The notes under the pieces: model-generated
Databases searched by the model: none
What the model was told of the DNA's origin: nothing
Seen by the model: only the letters and a program-made list of their open reading frames with translations
Assembly (NCBI GenBank): GCA_910587545.1
Contig: CAJUMI010000046.1
Location: 1-18,934, forward strand
Origin: an uncultured Muribaculaceae bacterium
GTDB taxonomy: Bacteria > Bacteroidota > Bacteroidia > Bacteroidales > Muribaculaceae
DNA length: 18,934 nucleotides
Reading direction: 5' to 3'
Part shown: one piece after another, positions 8,351 through 16,357 of the stretch
Numbering within the stretch: position 1 is the stretch's first letter
Layout: each line of letters starts with the position of its first letter
Translations under genes and position numbers: made by a program

Positions 8351-9386
8351 AGTGATCCATGCTTAGTTTGTGACACTCGGCTGCTTCGCGGCGGATGTAA
8401 TCCATGTCGATGTAATTCGGTCCGCTTCCACGAGTGATGGGGAATGCTTTTCGTTTTTTCTCGAGCGACGCTTCGGCCGAGGGTGACTTGTAGCCGGGCA
8501 AAACCGGACGCAGGACTTCGGGTACGGAGTCCACGTGGGCCTTTTCGACTACCGCGCACGGCGGATAGCCCAGTGCGGCCCACATTGTCGAGTTGCCGTC
8601 GCCGGTCAGCTCTATGACAACCGACGCCGTAGAGCTGTGGCGCGGGATGAAATCCTGGTCCACGGCCCATTTTGCCGTATCGGTCATGGCATCCCGGCCG
8701 GTCAGCGAATTGTAGAATGACCGGCTTGCCGTCTCCGTGAAATCGGCAGGGACAAGCGAACGAGCGTTTATTCTGCTGCTAAGCAGACGTGAGGCGTTGT
8801 CATAGCGGATATATCCGTAGCCGTCGCCGTCGTTGCCCGAAAATGAATAGTTGGTGCGTATGATCACGCCGCTCGCTTCATCGCGGAGATCATAGCGCTT
8901 GTAATTATAATCGTCTGTCTCGAAGTATGCGCCGTCGCCCCGGCTGTCGATGACGCCGAAATTGGCCTGCACGCCGAGCGGTCGGGGCAGAGTGTCGAGC
9001 ATCGCCGCAAAATCATTGACTGTCGTGCAATGTCTGAGCGCGAGCGACATTATGATGCCCTCCTGGTCCTTGAAGGCAGCTGTGTCGGGAGCGAGATTAT
9101 AGGATGCGGTGTTCATGATGGCGAAATCAGCGTCGTTGACACCGATCCACGCTTCGCGGAGCAGTGAGTCGCCGGCATTGAACAGCGCGATATAGGCGTG
9201 GCTGCCGACCGATGCCGGCACTCTTTCGATGAAATTGCTCTCAGATGAGGTGTCGCGGTGTTTCCACAGCATCTGACGGCCTGATGCGGACGCCGATCCG
9301 CTTATGATCGCGGATGTGCATGCGCAGGCCACCGCTCCTGATAGAGAGATGACGAGTGCTGCAGCTGTAAGTCTGAACAGGGCCAT
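8337..9386 (-). CDS. Secreted C45-type Ntn hydrolase (acyltransferase/amidase family)
   Basis: A 349-residue protein starting at the ATG at 9386; a GTG four codons upstream is possible but gives a worse signal peptide. After a hydrophobic leader (residues 1-20) comes Cys-Ala-Cys-Thr-Ser. Cys23 in CTSAII is the expected N-terminal nucleophile, freed by cleavage, as in choloylglycine hydrolase and isopenicillin-N acyltransferase relatives. Supporting features are WKHRD at 41-45 (Arg/Asp pair of the active site), WIGVN near 80-84, MNTASYNL, and GVQANFGVIDSRGDGAYFE in the middle. Family members hydrolyse amide bonds of acylated amines or peptides; the substrate here is unknown. Cys21 follows Ala-Val-Ala, so a lipoprotein reading cannot be excluded. 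It lies 32 nt after the DUF4831 gene and overlaps the thioesterase gene. Confidence 0.82.
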   Translation of the reverse strand: MALFRLTAAALVISLSGAVACACTSAIISGSASASGRQMLWKHRDTSSESNFIERVPASVGSHAYIALFNAGDSLLREAWIGVNDADFAIMNTASYNLAPDTAAFKDQEGIIMSLALRHCTTVNDFAAMLDTLPRPLGVQANFGVIDSRGDGAYFETDDYNYKRYDLRDEASGVIIRTNYSFSGNDGDGYGYIRYDNASRLLSSRINARSLVPADFTETASRSFYNSLTGRDAMTDTAKWAVDQDFIPRHSSTASVVIELTGDGNSTMWAALGYPPCAVVEKAHVDSVPEVLRPVLPGYKSPSAEASLEKKRKAFPITRGSGPNYIDMDYIRREAAECHKLSMDHYERE

Positions 9387-9418
9387 GAGACAATTCACAT
9401 CTGTTTGTAACCGATCAC

Positions 9419-10522
9419 TTATTCGTCAACGGGACCGAGCAGGACGATTGCGCCGGTTGCCGGGTCAAGCTGAAGTTTTGACGGCTGTTTCTTGTCCGTG
9501 AATAATCCGGGGTCGAGTCCGAATGTCACGCCCAGCTGTGCGAGCGAGATTTCTTCGCGGGCTATCGTCTGTCCTTCGTAAGTCAGGGTGATCAGAGCGC
9601 GGCCGGGGATGGTATAGGCCAATCCGCCTTTGGGGAATGTCCTGGGTTCGCCTTTTTCGCCGAGTGGCAACTCGCCTTGTTCGAGAATATCGACTGAGAT
9701 GTAGATCGGAGCCCCCGACAGGTCGTTTGCGTCGACGATGCCGTCGACCGGCGACAAGCGTACGAAGATCTCGTCGTTGATGCTCTCGCTGTCAGGCTCG
9801 AAAGTGACGGTCGATACGGTGGTGTATTTCTTTGTCGTGCCTTCGAACATCGCTGTAAGCGCAGCTTCCTGGGCCGAAAGGTTGTCGAGTGCGAGCTGGA
9901 GCGATTTTCCGTCAGGGGGTGTGTTCTCCGCCTGTCCTGAAATAAGGTCGGAGCGGGTCTCTCTGAGTTCGAATATTCTCTGCGCTACCAGGTCGGCGCG
10001 TTTCGACAGCGACGAACTGAGAGTCATTTCCTGAGTGATCGCCTGCCCTGCGGCTGCGGTCTCGAGCGGAGTCGGCGCGGCCTCGACCGCTTCGGGAAGT
10101 TCGACGGTCGCGGTTTCGGCGGTCTGCTCGGTGTTTACGGCTACCGGACAGTTGTTATCGGCCAGAATTATATAAGGAGTTGATCCGGCTTTGAACTTGA
10201 CGGTCCAGCGGTTGTCTGCGTCGGCGACTCCGCGCGGGACTATGGTCACGCTTTTGATGGCTACGGATTTGTCTTTGCGGGTTATGGCGTCGCTTTTGCC
10301 AAGTTTGAGTTTGGCGTAATTATAGAACTCTCCTGGTGTTTTCTCTGTGTGCTCGGCTTCGATAGTTATGTCGACAACGGTTCGCGGCAATGAGTAGATG
10401 AGTCCGTAGTCGTTTGCCTTTGACGCGCTGAGTTTCTGGACACTCTGAGCCTGCACGGATGTCGCCGTCACTGTCAGAGCAGCCAGGGCTGCTATTTTTG
10501 CTGATTTTGCTAATATCTTCAT
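9419..10522 (-). CDS. DUF4831 family secreted protein
   Basis: A 367-residue protein with a clear signal peptide: Lys-rich start, Ala/Leu/Thr-rich core and a Val-Gln-Ala site before Gln26. The segment IYSLPRTVVDITIEAEHTEK and the PGEFYNYAKLKLG that follows are characteristic of the DUF4831 family, common in Bacteroidales and of unknown function. A middle stretch (about 135-165) is rich in Glu, Ala and Thr and may be a flexible linker. A second half with FELRETRSDLISGQAEN and a long beta-rich tail also fits family architecture. The product is probably periplasmic or envelope-attached. The start is ATG, 59 nt after the NAD(P)H-hydrate enzyme gene, with no promoter box seen between them. Confidence 0.85.
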   Translation of the reverse strand: MKILAKSAKIAALAALTVTATSVQAQSVQKLSASKANDYGLIYSLPRTVVDITIEAEHTEKTPGEFYNYAKLKLGKSDAITRKDKSVAIKSVTIVPRGVADADNRWTVKFKAGSTPYIILADNNCPVAVNTEQTAETATVELPEAVEAAPTPLETAAAGQAITQEMTLSSSLSKRADLVAQRIFELRETRSDLISGQAENTPPDGKSLQLALDNLSAQEAALTAMFEGTTKKYTTVSTVTFEPDSESINDEIFVRLSPVDGIVDANDLSGAPIYISVDILEQGELPLGEKGEPRTFPKGGLAYTIPGRALITLTYEGQTIAREEISLAQLGVTFGLDPGLFTDKKQPSKLQLDPATGAIVLLGPVDE

Positions 10523-10581
10523 AATGTATATGTTCTTAAACTTGATGTTGCGTTATAAAGTTCAATCGGTCAGGTGAGGCT

Positions 10582-12114
10582 CTATAGTTCCATGATCGAT
10601 TTTATGGCCTTGCCGATATTGTCGGCCACGTCTTCGGCGCAGACTCCGTAGGATCCGTGCTCTTTTTCGGCCATGCGGCCGGCTACGCCGTGGATGTATA
10701 CGGCCGCGATGGAAGCGATCTCGGGTTTCATGCCCTGGGCTACAAGACCGACCATCAAGCCGGTGAGCACATCTCCGGTTCCGGCAGTAGCGAGAGCCGG
10801 CGTGCCCGATGAATTATAGAATACCTTTCCGTCGGGGCGGACTGTGGCCGTATAGTAGCCTTTGAGAACAATTATTATCTTGTAGGACATAGAGATCTCG
10901 ATGGCTTTGGCGAGGCGGGCCGAGGATGACGGCTGTGGCCCGAATATGCGGTCGAACTCTCCGGCATGTGGCGTGATTATCGACAGCACCGGCAGATAGT
11001 CGAGCATAGACGGTCTGATGGCGATGCAATTGAGCGCATCGGCGTCGAGTATTACGGGGCGTTTGTTGGCTGACGCTATCTTTAGGAATGATTCGAGCGC
11101 GCCGATCGTGCGGTCGGATGTTCCTATGCCCGGACCTATGGCCACGGCCGAATAGTTGTGGGTCAGCTCGACGGTTTCTATTGCCCGTTCTCCGCGGTCG
11201 CTCTGAAACAGAGCAGAAGGCACCGAGGTCTGCATGATCTCGTAGCCGCACTGTGGAGCGTGGCATGTCACTTTGCCGCACCCTGAGCGTGAGGCTGACC
11301 GTGTGGCCAGAACGGCCGCGCCCATCATGCCGTAGGAGCCTGCAAACAGTATTGCGCTTCCAAAGTCGTTTTTGGATGAATCATACGGTCTTGCCTTCAG
11401 ACGTTTTTTGATCGTCTGGCCTTCGATGAGAAAATGGGTGTTGCGTGTGTTGCGCAGGGTCGCCTGGCTCGGTTTCGGTCCTATGGTCTTCCAGCTGCCT
11501 ACGAGCTCGACATTCTCGTTGATAAAGAACGACAGCCTGGGCAACATCACAGCCAGTGTGCGGTCGGCATGTATGATCTTGCTGTTGATGAGCCCCGACA
11601 TTGGGTTGCCCGGCAGTCCTGACGGACTGTCGATAGAGATGACCTTGGCGCCCGAGTCGTTGATGTTGCCGACAAGTATCTGATAGCCTCGTGAAAGCGG
11701 ACCGTTGATGTTGCTGCCGAAGAGGCCGTCGATCACAACCATTCCGCTGTCGAGCTCGGGCATCGAGAACCGCATGCCTGTCACCTCGGTGAGTATCTGT
11801 TCGTCGGAGCTCTCTATGAAGCGGCGTCGGAAATGGTCGCATTCGGGCGTCAGGCGGTTGCCGCCGATGTTGAAAAGAAAAGCATAGGGGAAATAGCCTT
11901 TGGCGTAGAGATGAATTCCGGCGGCGAGTGCGTAGGCCCCGCAGTCTTCGCTACCTGCAAAAATCACGAAGGGTGTGCGGAAATCATGCTCTGCCGTTAT
12001 GTCATCGGCTATATCCTTGCCGATGGCTGCTATCATCTCCTGTTTCGTTATGCCGTTTTCGGCAAGAGTGAGTTGTTCAATTCTATATATGTCGTCCTGC
12101 GAAAATAGTTTCAT
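10582..12114 (-). CDS. nnr: Bifunctional NAD(P)H-hydrate epimerase/dehydratase
   Basis: A 510-residue cytoplasmic repair enzyme that restores damaged hydrated NAD(P)H: the N-terminal half epimerises the R form, the C-terminal half dehydrates the S form with ADP or ATP. The start is the ATG at 12114 (MKLFSQDDIYRIE, typical of the family); a GTG seven codons upstream is rejected. Epimerase half: VVIDGLFGSNINGPL (126-140) and ISIDSPSGLPGN (159-170). The usual Gly-Asn-Asn-Gly-Gly-Asp loop is replaced by AGSEDCGAYALAAG at 53-66. Dehydratase half: AGSYGMMGA (258-266), VILDADALN (354-362), TPHAGEFDR (381-389), VLKGYYT (416-422) and catalytic GTGDVLTG (445-452), all intact. The epimerase activity is therefore doubtful while the dehydratase looks functional. 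First gene of the downstream run. Confidence 0.93.
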   Translation of the reverse strand: MKLFSQDDIYRIEQLTLAENGITKQEMIAAIGKDIADDITAEHDFRTPFVIFAGSEDCGAYALAAGIHLYAKGYFPYAFLFNIGGNRLTPECDHFRRRFIESSDEQILTEVTGMRFSMPELDSGMVVIDGLFGSNINGPLSRGYQILVGNINDSGAKVISIDSPSGLPGNPMSGLINSKIIHADRTLAVMLPRLSFFINENVELVGSWKTIGPKPSQATLRNTRNTHFLIEGQTIKKRLKARPYDSSKNDFGSAILFAGSYGMMGAAVLATRSASRSGCGKVTCHAPQCGYEIMQTSVPSALFQSDRGERAIETVELTHNYSAVAIGPGIGTSDRTIGALESFLKIASANKRPVILDADALNCIAIRPSMLDYLPVLSIITPHAGEFDRIFGPQPSSSARLAKAIEISMSYKIIIVLKGYYTATVRPDGKVFYNSSGTPALATAGTGDVLTGLMVGLVAQGMKPEIASIAAVYIHGVAGRMAEKEHGSYGVCAEDVADNIGKAIKSIMEL

Positions 12115-12123
12115 TGGTCGTAA

Positions 12124-12137
12124 GCGTGAAATCACGC
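12124..12137. repeat. 14-bp palindrome in the nnr leader
   Basis: GCGTGAAATCACGC reads as 6-bp arms (GCGTGA/TCACGC) around AA. It lies between the candidate -7 box and the nnr ATG, so it could be a short leader hairpin or an operator. It is also the site of the rejected GTG start. Confidence 0.4.
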
Positions 12138-12150
12138 GGTATAATCTTTA

Positions 12151-12158
12151 CAAAGTTA
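12151..12158 (-). promoter_or_regulatory. Candidate -7 promoter box upstream of nnr
   Basis: TAACTTTG on the minus strand matches TAnnTTTG exactly and lies 36 nt before the nnr ATG. No convincing TTTG -33 box is found 19-21 nt upstream, so only the -7 half is supported. A transcript from here would carry the leader palindrome at 12124-12137. Confidence 0.45.
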
Positions 12159-12394
12159 CGAAAAATAGTTGAATGTTTTTTGCAGGACTTTGAATTTTGG
12201 CGATAGCGGACAAAGCCGACGCATTGGACGGATCAGACGTATCGGATAATCAGATGGTCGGACGAATATATTCAAAATCGCTTTTTGTGTTCCGAGCCGT
12301 TTACCTGTTTTTTTGTTAACGTCGTGGCGGTCGGTCTTTGTGCAGATTTTTTCGCGCGGGTAACGGAACAGTCAGTATCGGTCGAAGAGGGTTT
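12159..12394. other. Intergenic stretch with no gene recognised
   Basis: This is the rest of the gap between the DUF2339-like remnant and the nnr promoter box. Reading frames on both strands are short, and none has a recognisable start, motif or signal peptide. It is richer in A and T runs than its neighbours. No hairpin followed by a T-run that would make a clear terminator for the comEC transcript was found. Confidence 0.5.
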
Positions 12395-12584
12395 TCATAG
12401 GTCATAGCAGCCGAGTTTCAACAACAAACAGCCGAATAAACATAGTCCGACGATTCTGACAGTCCGATCCTTATATCGCATACCACTTGAAACAAGCAGA
12501 GCTCCGCACAACGTTAATGCAACTGAAAGTCCGGCACTATAGTATTGTGACAGACCGACATCACGCAGGCCGAAGCGGATGGGA
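12395..12584 (-). pseudogene. Remnant of a DUF2339-type membrane protein C-terminus
   Basis: Directly after the comEC stop, in another frame, about 63 codons stay open to a TGA at 12395. They encode a hydrophobic segment (SAGLSVALTLCGALLVSSGM) followed by RYKDRTVRIVGLCLFGCLLLKLGCYD. This Arg-x-x-Arg-Ile-x-Gly-Leu-x-Leu-Phe...Leu-Lys-Leu...Tyr-Asp-Leu pattern resembles the last-but-one helices of DUF2339 membrane proteins, which normally continue with another 40-60 residues including further helices. Here the frame stops right after Tyr-Asp-Leu and none of the other frames downstream resumes the pattern. There is no start codon before the hydrophobic part. I read it as a decayed fragment left by deletion or recombination. 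The family call is from memory of the pattern and needs a profile search; a very small membrane protein with an unusual start is the alternative. Confidence 0.5.
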
Positions 12585-14609
12585 TTAATTATCGTGGGTG
12601 AGGTGGAAGGAACGGTCAGAGAGGTGAAGGGCGGGGATGGAGTGGCTGTGGCATGAGTCGAGGAGACGGGCGGCGCGGAGAGGCGGGGTGTCGCGGGCGA
12701 TGATGACTGTGTCGGGTCGGACTGCACGGACTATGTCGAAGGGTCGGGAGCCCGAAAGGCGTGTGACGAGCAGGTAGTCGGGTCTGACAGAGGCGTCGAG
12801 CGGTAGGCTGCTGTCGGCAATGGCAAGTGTCTTGTCGGCGAATATTATATACGGACCCCGGCGACGGACTGTCGGGAGTGTGAAGTCGGATTCGGCTATT
12901 GCAAGACTGTCGGGGCATGAGCGGCGCGCGAGGTAGTCGGCGTAGCGCCGGCAGAGCTGAGAGGTGACGGTCTGTCGGTGACGGTCCGACGCAGTAGTTA
13001 TCAACATCGCTTTATCTCGATCGCGGATGACAATGTCGGTGCGCGTCGGCTGACGGGTGACAAACAGTTCGGCATCTGGCAATGGTCGGTCAAACAGTGA
13101 GACGAGCGTGGCGAGAGCCATGAGGACAGCGGTGAGGAGGAGGCATACACGGCGGCGCAGTGTCACGGCAAAAGCGAGGGCGACGAGAGCTGCAGCCGCG
13201 AGGGCGATAGCCGGCGGGGAGAGGAAAATGCCGGTAATCTCGGTGTTGCCGAATGCTGTCAGTGAGTCGCAGAGGTTGAGCATAGATCGGTAGATGAAGT
13301 CGACGGCGCAGCCTAACCATGAGAGCCGCAGTCCGGCGGCAGTGGCGATGACGAGTATGACGGCTGCAGTGAGCATTGCAGGCAGCAGGATAGCCATAAT
13401 GATGTTGGGGATGAGGAAGAGCAGTGGGAAACGGTGAAACCAGACTATGGTGACGAGGCCGGTGCCGAGCATGGCGGCAATCGGAACGGTGATGAAGCGC
13501 ATGAGTCTGTGACTACGGCTAGCCGCGTCGGAGAACGGGTTGAGGCGCGGAGCGAAGATGAGAATGGCGAGAACTGCGCAGAATGACAGCTGAAAGCCGG
13601 GCGCGAACAACTGGCGTGGATCGAAAGCGAGGATGACGACGGCGGCGACGCAGAGTGAATTATAGGGCGACGACTGTCTCTGCAGGAGTCGCGCAAGCAG
13701 AAACAGAGTGATGAGGACAGCTGCGCGTACGATCGACGGCGACAGACCGCAGATGAATGCGTAGAGCCATATGACAGCGATGACAAATAGATGGCGCATG
13801 CGTCCGAAGCGCGTCCACGCACGCATCGGAAAGAAGGCCGCGGCGGCGAGCAGAGCGATGATGCCTACATGAAAGCCACTGAGAGCAAGGTAGTGGGCTA
13901 TGCCTATCCCCCTGAACTGCTGTATGACATCAGGGGCGAGTGAGCTGTCGTCGCCTATCAGAGTGGCCGCCAGAAACCATGCGGTCGGTGAGTCGAGCGG
14001 TGAACCGTAGATGAGGTCGCGTATGTGGTCTCTGAGCCCGAAAGCGATCCGGCGCAGCGACCGGCCGGATGAGACTACTGTTATGTCGTCGGGCGCGACG
14101 TAGGCCTGAGCCGTGATGCCGTCGATGCGGAATGTTGGGCTGAAACTGATCTCGTCGGGCAGATCGGCTGCCGAGAAAGGGTCGGAGAGACGGGCATTGA
14201 ATGTGACAATGTCGCCAGGCAGGATGCGATCGGACGGCACCGGCATCAGAACCGAGCATGAGAACGGGCTGACTGTCGATGAATCACACATGGCTATGTC
14301 GACCGTGAGTCGGGATGCGGCTGACGTGACGTCGAGACCGGTCACACTTCCCGACCATCGGTTTTTATCATCGAAAGCGCCGTCGGGTGGCAGACCGGGC
14401 TTGTCGGCAAGCGACAGCGTCCAGCCTATAAAGGCGAAAGCGAGCGTGTAGGCCGCCCACGGCCGTCGGCATGCAAAGACGGTGCTGGCGCCGAGAGCAA
14501 GCGCCGTGCAACTGATCCACGATGCGGAGAATGAGAAAACGATAATTCCCGCCATTATGCCGACAGCAGCCGGCAAGGCGGGAATGTATGACAGCGGAGA
14601 TTTCAACAA
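12585..14609 (-). CDS. comEC: ComEC/Rec2 DNA uptake channel (TTG start)
   Basis: A 674-residue inner-membrane protein that forms the channel for single-stranded DNA entry in transformation. The N-terminal 60 residues hold two hydrophobic segments, then a soluble DUF4131-like domain (about 80-185). The competence domain begins near 205 and has the family signature AHYLALSGFHVGI at 238-250, followed by many membrane helices to about 500. The C-terminal 170 residues are soluble and beta/alpha in character, in the place of the metallo-beta-lactamase-like domain, but no His-x-His-x-Asp-His metal motif is present. TTG at 14609 is the likely start; 14606 is equally possible, and the first ATG (14555) would remove part of the first hydrophobic segment. 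It lies 4 nt after the yeiH stop, so coupling is likely. Confidence 0.9.
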   Translation of the reverse strand: MLKSPLSYIPALPAAVGIMAGIIVFSFSASWISCTALALGASTVFACRRPWAAYTLAFAFIGWTLSLADKPGLPPDGAFDDKNRWSGSVTGLDVTSAASRLTVDIAMCDSSTVSPFSCSVLMPVPSDRILPGDIVTFNARLSDPFSAADLPDEISFSPTFRIDGITAQAYVAPDDITVVSSGRSLRRIAFGLRDHIRDLIYGSPLDSPTAWFLAATLIGDDSSLAPDVIQQFRGIGIAHYLALSGFHVGIIALLAAAAFFPMRAWTRFGRMRHLFVIAVIWLYAFICGLSPSIVRAAVLITLFLLARLLQRQSSPYNSLCVAAVVILAFDPRQLFAPGFQLSFCAVLAILIFAPRLNPFSDAASRSHRLMRFITVPIAAMLGTGLVTIVWFHRFPLLFLIPNIIMAILLPAMLTAAVILVIATAAGLRLSWLGCAVDFIYRSMLNLCDSLTAFGNTEITGIFLSPPAIALAAAALVALAFAVTLRRRVCLLLTAVLMALATLVSLFDRPLPDAELFVTRQPTRTDIVIRDRDKAMLITTASDRHRQTVTSQLCRRYADYLARRSCPDSLAIAESDFTLPTVRRRGPYIIFADKTLAIADSSLPLDASVRPDYLLVTRLSGSRPFDIVRAVRPDTVIIARDTPPLRAARLLDSCHSHSIPALHLSDRSFHLTHDN

Positions 14610-14613
14610 CAGA

Positions 14614-15561
14614 TCAGGCTATAGTCTTGAGAACTACGCCAAGACTGGTGAGGCTGATGACTATCCAGAGCAGGATGGCGAGCAGCAGAGGCTTGACGCC
14701 GACCTGACGCACGGTGGCGACGGAGAGAGAGGCTCCGATCAGGAAGAGGGTGACGACCATGCCGCGGCGTGCGATCCAGACCATAGTGTCCACGAACCAT
14801 CCGGGGAGAGCGACGTAGGTGTTGACCACCATAGCGAGGATGAAGATGAAAATGAACCATGGAATGGAGATCTTAGAGCCTTTCTCGCGGAAGATGAACA
14901 TGGTCACCAGAGCCAGAGGTATGATCCATAGCGCGCGGGTGAGTTTGATAAGGGTCGCCATCTGAAGCGCGGTTTCGCCGTATTGTTCGCCGGCGCCGAC
15001 GACAGAAGACGTGTCGTGGATGGCGATGGCCGCCCATGTGCCGAACTGCTGCTGGCTCATGTCGAGCATGTGGCCGATAGGCGGGAATATGAACAGGGCT
15101 ACAGCGTTGAGGATGAAAATGACGCCGAGCGATACGGCCATCTCGTTCTCGTCGGCTTTGAGCACGGGGCCTACGGCGGCGATGGCACTACCACCGCAGA
15201 TTGCGGTGCCGGAGGATATCAGATATGCTGTCTTCCGGTTGATATGGAACCAGTAGCCTATCAGTATACCGAGCGCCATGACGCCGATGACTGACACGAC
15301 GGAGAACATCATGCCTTCAGAACCTGATTTGAGAGACTCATGAAGGTTCATGTTGAAGCCGAGACACACGACGGCTACCTGCAATAGGTATTTTGAAGTC
15401 TTTTTGTTGAATTTAGGACATGGATTTTTGAATGAGAACGCGAAAATCAGACCTGCAAGCAGGGCGATCGGCGCGTTGATCTGAGGTATGCCGAGTTTCT
15501 CGATCGGGAGAAGGATGAGCACTATTACGGCGATGTAGATAATTTTGGTCATTGAAAACAT
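14614..15561 (-). CDS. YeiH-family putative sulfate exporter
   Basis: A 315-residue membrane protein with about ten hydrophobic segments, of the UPF0324/YeiH family. Family marks are SSGTAICGGSAIAAVGPVL (about 116-134) and AIHDTSSVVGAG (180-191). Members are annotated as putative sulfate exporters, but the substrate is not firmly known for most. The length is close to the usual 330-350. The ATG at 15561 is used; a second ATG three codons later is equally possible. It follows aroE by 16 nt and precedes comEC by 4 nt, so it is the middle gene of that run. The link to shikimate synthesis or DNA uptake looks like neighbourhood only. Confidence 0.9.
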   Translation of the reverse strand: MFSMTKIIYIAVIVLILLPIEKLGIPQINAPIALLAGLIFAFSFKNPCPKFNKKTSKYLLQVAVVCLGFNMNLHESLKSGSEGMMFSVVSVIGVMALGILIGYWFHINRKTAYLISSGTAICGGSAIAAVGPVLKADENEMAVSLGVIFILNAVALFIFPPIGHMLDMSQQQFGTWAAIAIHDTSSVVGAGEQYGETALQMATLIKLTRALWIIPLALVTMFIFREKGSKISIPWFIFIFILAMVVNTYVALPGWFVDTMVWIARRGMVVTLFLIGASLSVATVRQVGVKPLLLAILLWIVISLTSLGVVLKTIA

Positions 15562-15577
15562 AAAGCATTAAATTATT

Positions 15578-16333
15578 TTAACGTTGCCAGATCTGCCATG
15601 CGGCAAAAGCCTGAAGCAGCAGCATTTCGAGTCCGTTTTTGACCTCGGCTCCGGCATCGGCGCTTTTCTTCATGAAGAGTGTGACATCGGGGTTGTAGAG
15701 GAGATCGTAGCAGAGATGATGTTCGGTCAGCAGATTGTAAGGAATGTCAGGGCATTCGTCGACGTGGGGGTACATGCCGAGGGGAGTGGTGTTGACGATG
15801 ATTTTATGGGTGTCAATGATATCGGGCGTCAGATCGGCGTAGGTGATCACTCCCCGGGTGGCAGTGCGTGAAACGAGCCGGACCTCTATGCCGAGGCTGC
15901 GCAAGGCATAGCTTACGGCGCGCGATGCGCCTCCGGTGCCGAGAACAAGTGCATGCGAATGATGATCGGTCAGCATCGGAGCTATGGAGTCGCGGAAACC
16001 GATAATGTCGGAGTTATAGCCTTTGAGTATGAGCCGTCCGTTGCGTCGGATAAATTTGATGACGTTGACCGCGCCGATCTCGGCCGCCTCGGGGTCCATC
16101 TCGTCAAGCATGGCGATGACCTGTTGCTTGTATGGTATGGTCACATTGAGTCCGTTGAGATTGCGGTTGTGGTCGAGGATGAGTTTGAGATCCGCTATCT
16201 CGGGTATCTCAAAGTTGATGTAGCGTGCATCGATGTTCTCAGCCTCGAACTTCCGGTTGAAGTAATCCTGAGAGAACGAGTGGCCCAGAGGATATCCGAT
16301 GAGGCCGTAGAGTCTGGCGTAATTGGTTGTCAT
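15578..16333 (-). CDS. aroE: Shikimate dehydrogenase
   Basis: A 251-residue NADPH-dependent enzyme that reduces 3-dehydroshikimate to shikimate in aromatic amino acid synthesis. Shikimate-binding Ser-x-Ser is at 19-21 (GLIGYPLGHSFS). The catalytic Lys69 is in NVTIPYK, Asn90 in GAVN, and Asp109 in GYNSD. The nucleotide-binding loop is LGTGGASRAV, then IIVNTTPLGMYP, and the end YDLLYNPDVT with a Lys-Asn-Gly-Leu-Glu-Met and Gln-Ala-Phe helix fits the family. I use the ATG at 16333; a TTG at 16360 would add nine residues but lies inside the promoter -7 box. First gene of the run with the YeiH-type transporter and comEC. Confidence 0.95.
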   Translation of the reverse strand: MTTNYARLYGLIGYPLGHSFSQDYFNRKFEAENIDARYINFEIPEIADLKLILDHNRNLNGLNVTIPYKQQVIAMLDEMDPEAAEIGAVNVIKFIRRNGRLILKGYNSDIIGFRDSIAPMLTDHHSHALVLGTGGASRAVSYALRSLGIEVRLVSRTATRGVITYADLTPDIIDTHKIIVNTTPLGMYPHVDECPDIPYNLLTEHHLCYDLLYNPDVTLFMKKSADAGAEVKNGLEMLLLQAFAAWQIWQR

Positions 16334-16357
16334 CTGCTGAAAACTGATATTTTGCGA

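Noticed and set aside
12395..12727. Full 110-codon minus-strand frame beginning inside comEC
   Set aside because: The first 45 or so residues are an out-of-frame, low-complexity reading of comEC. Only the part after the comEC stop has protein-like character, and that is reported as a remnant.
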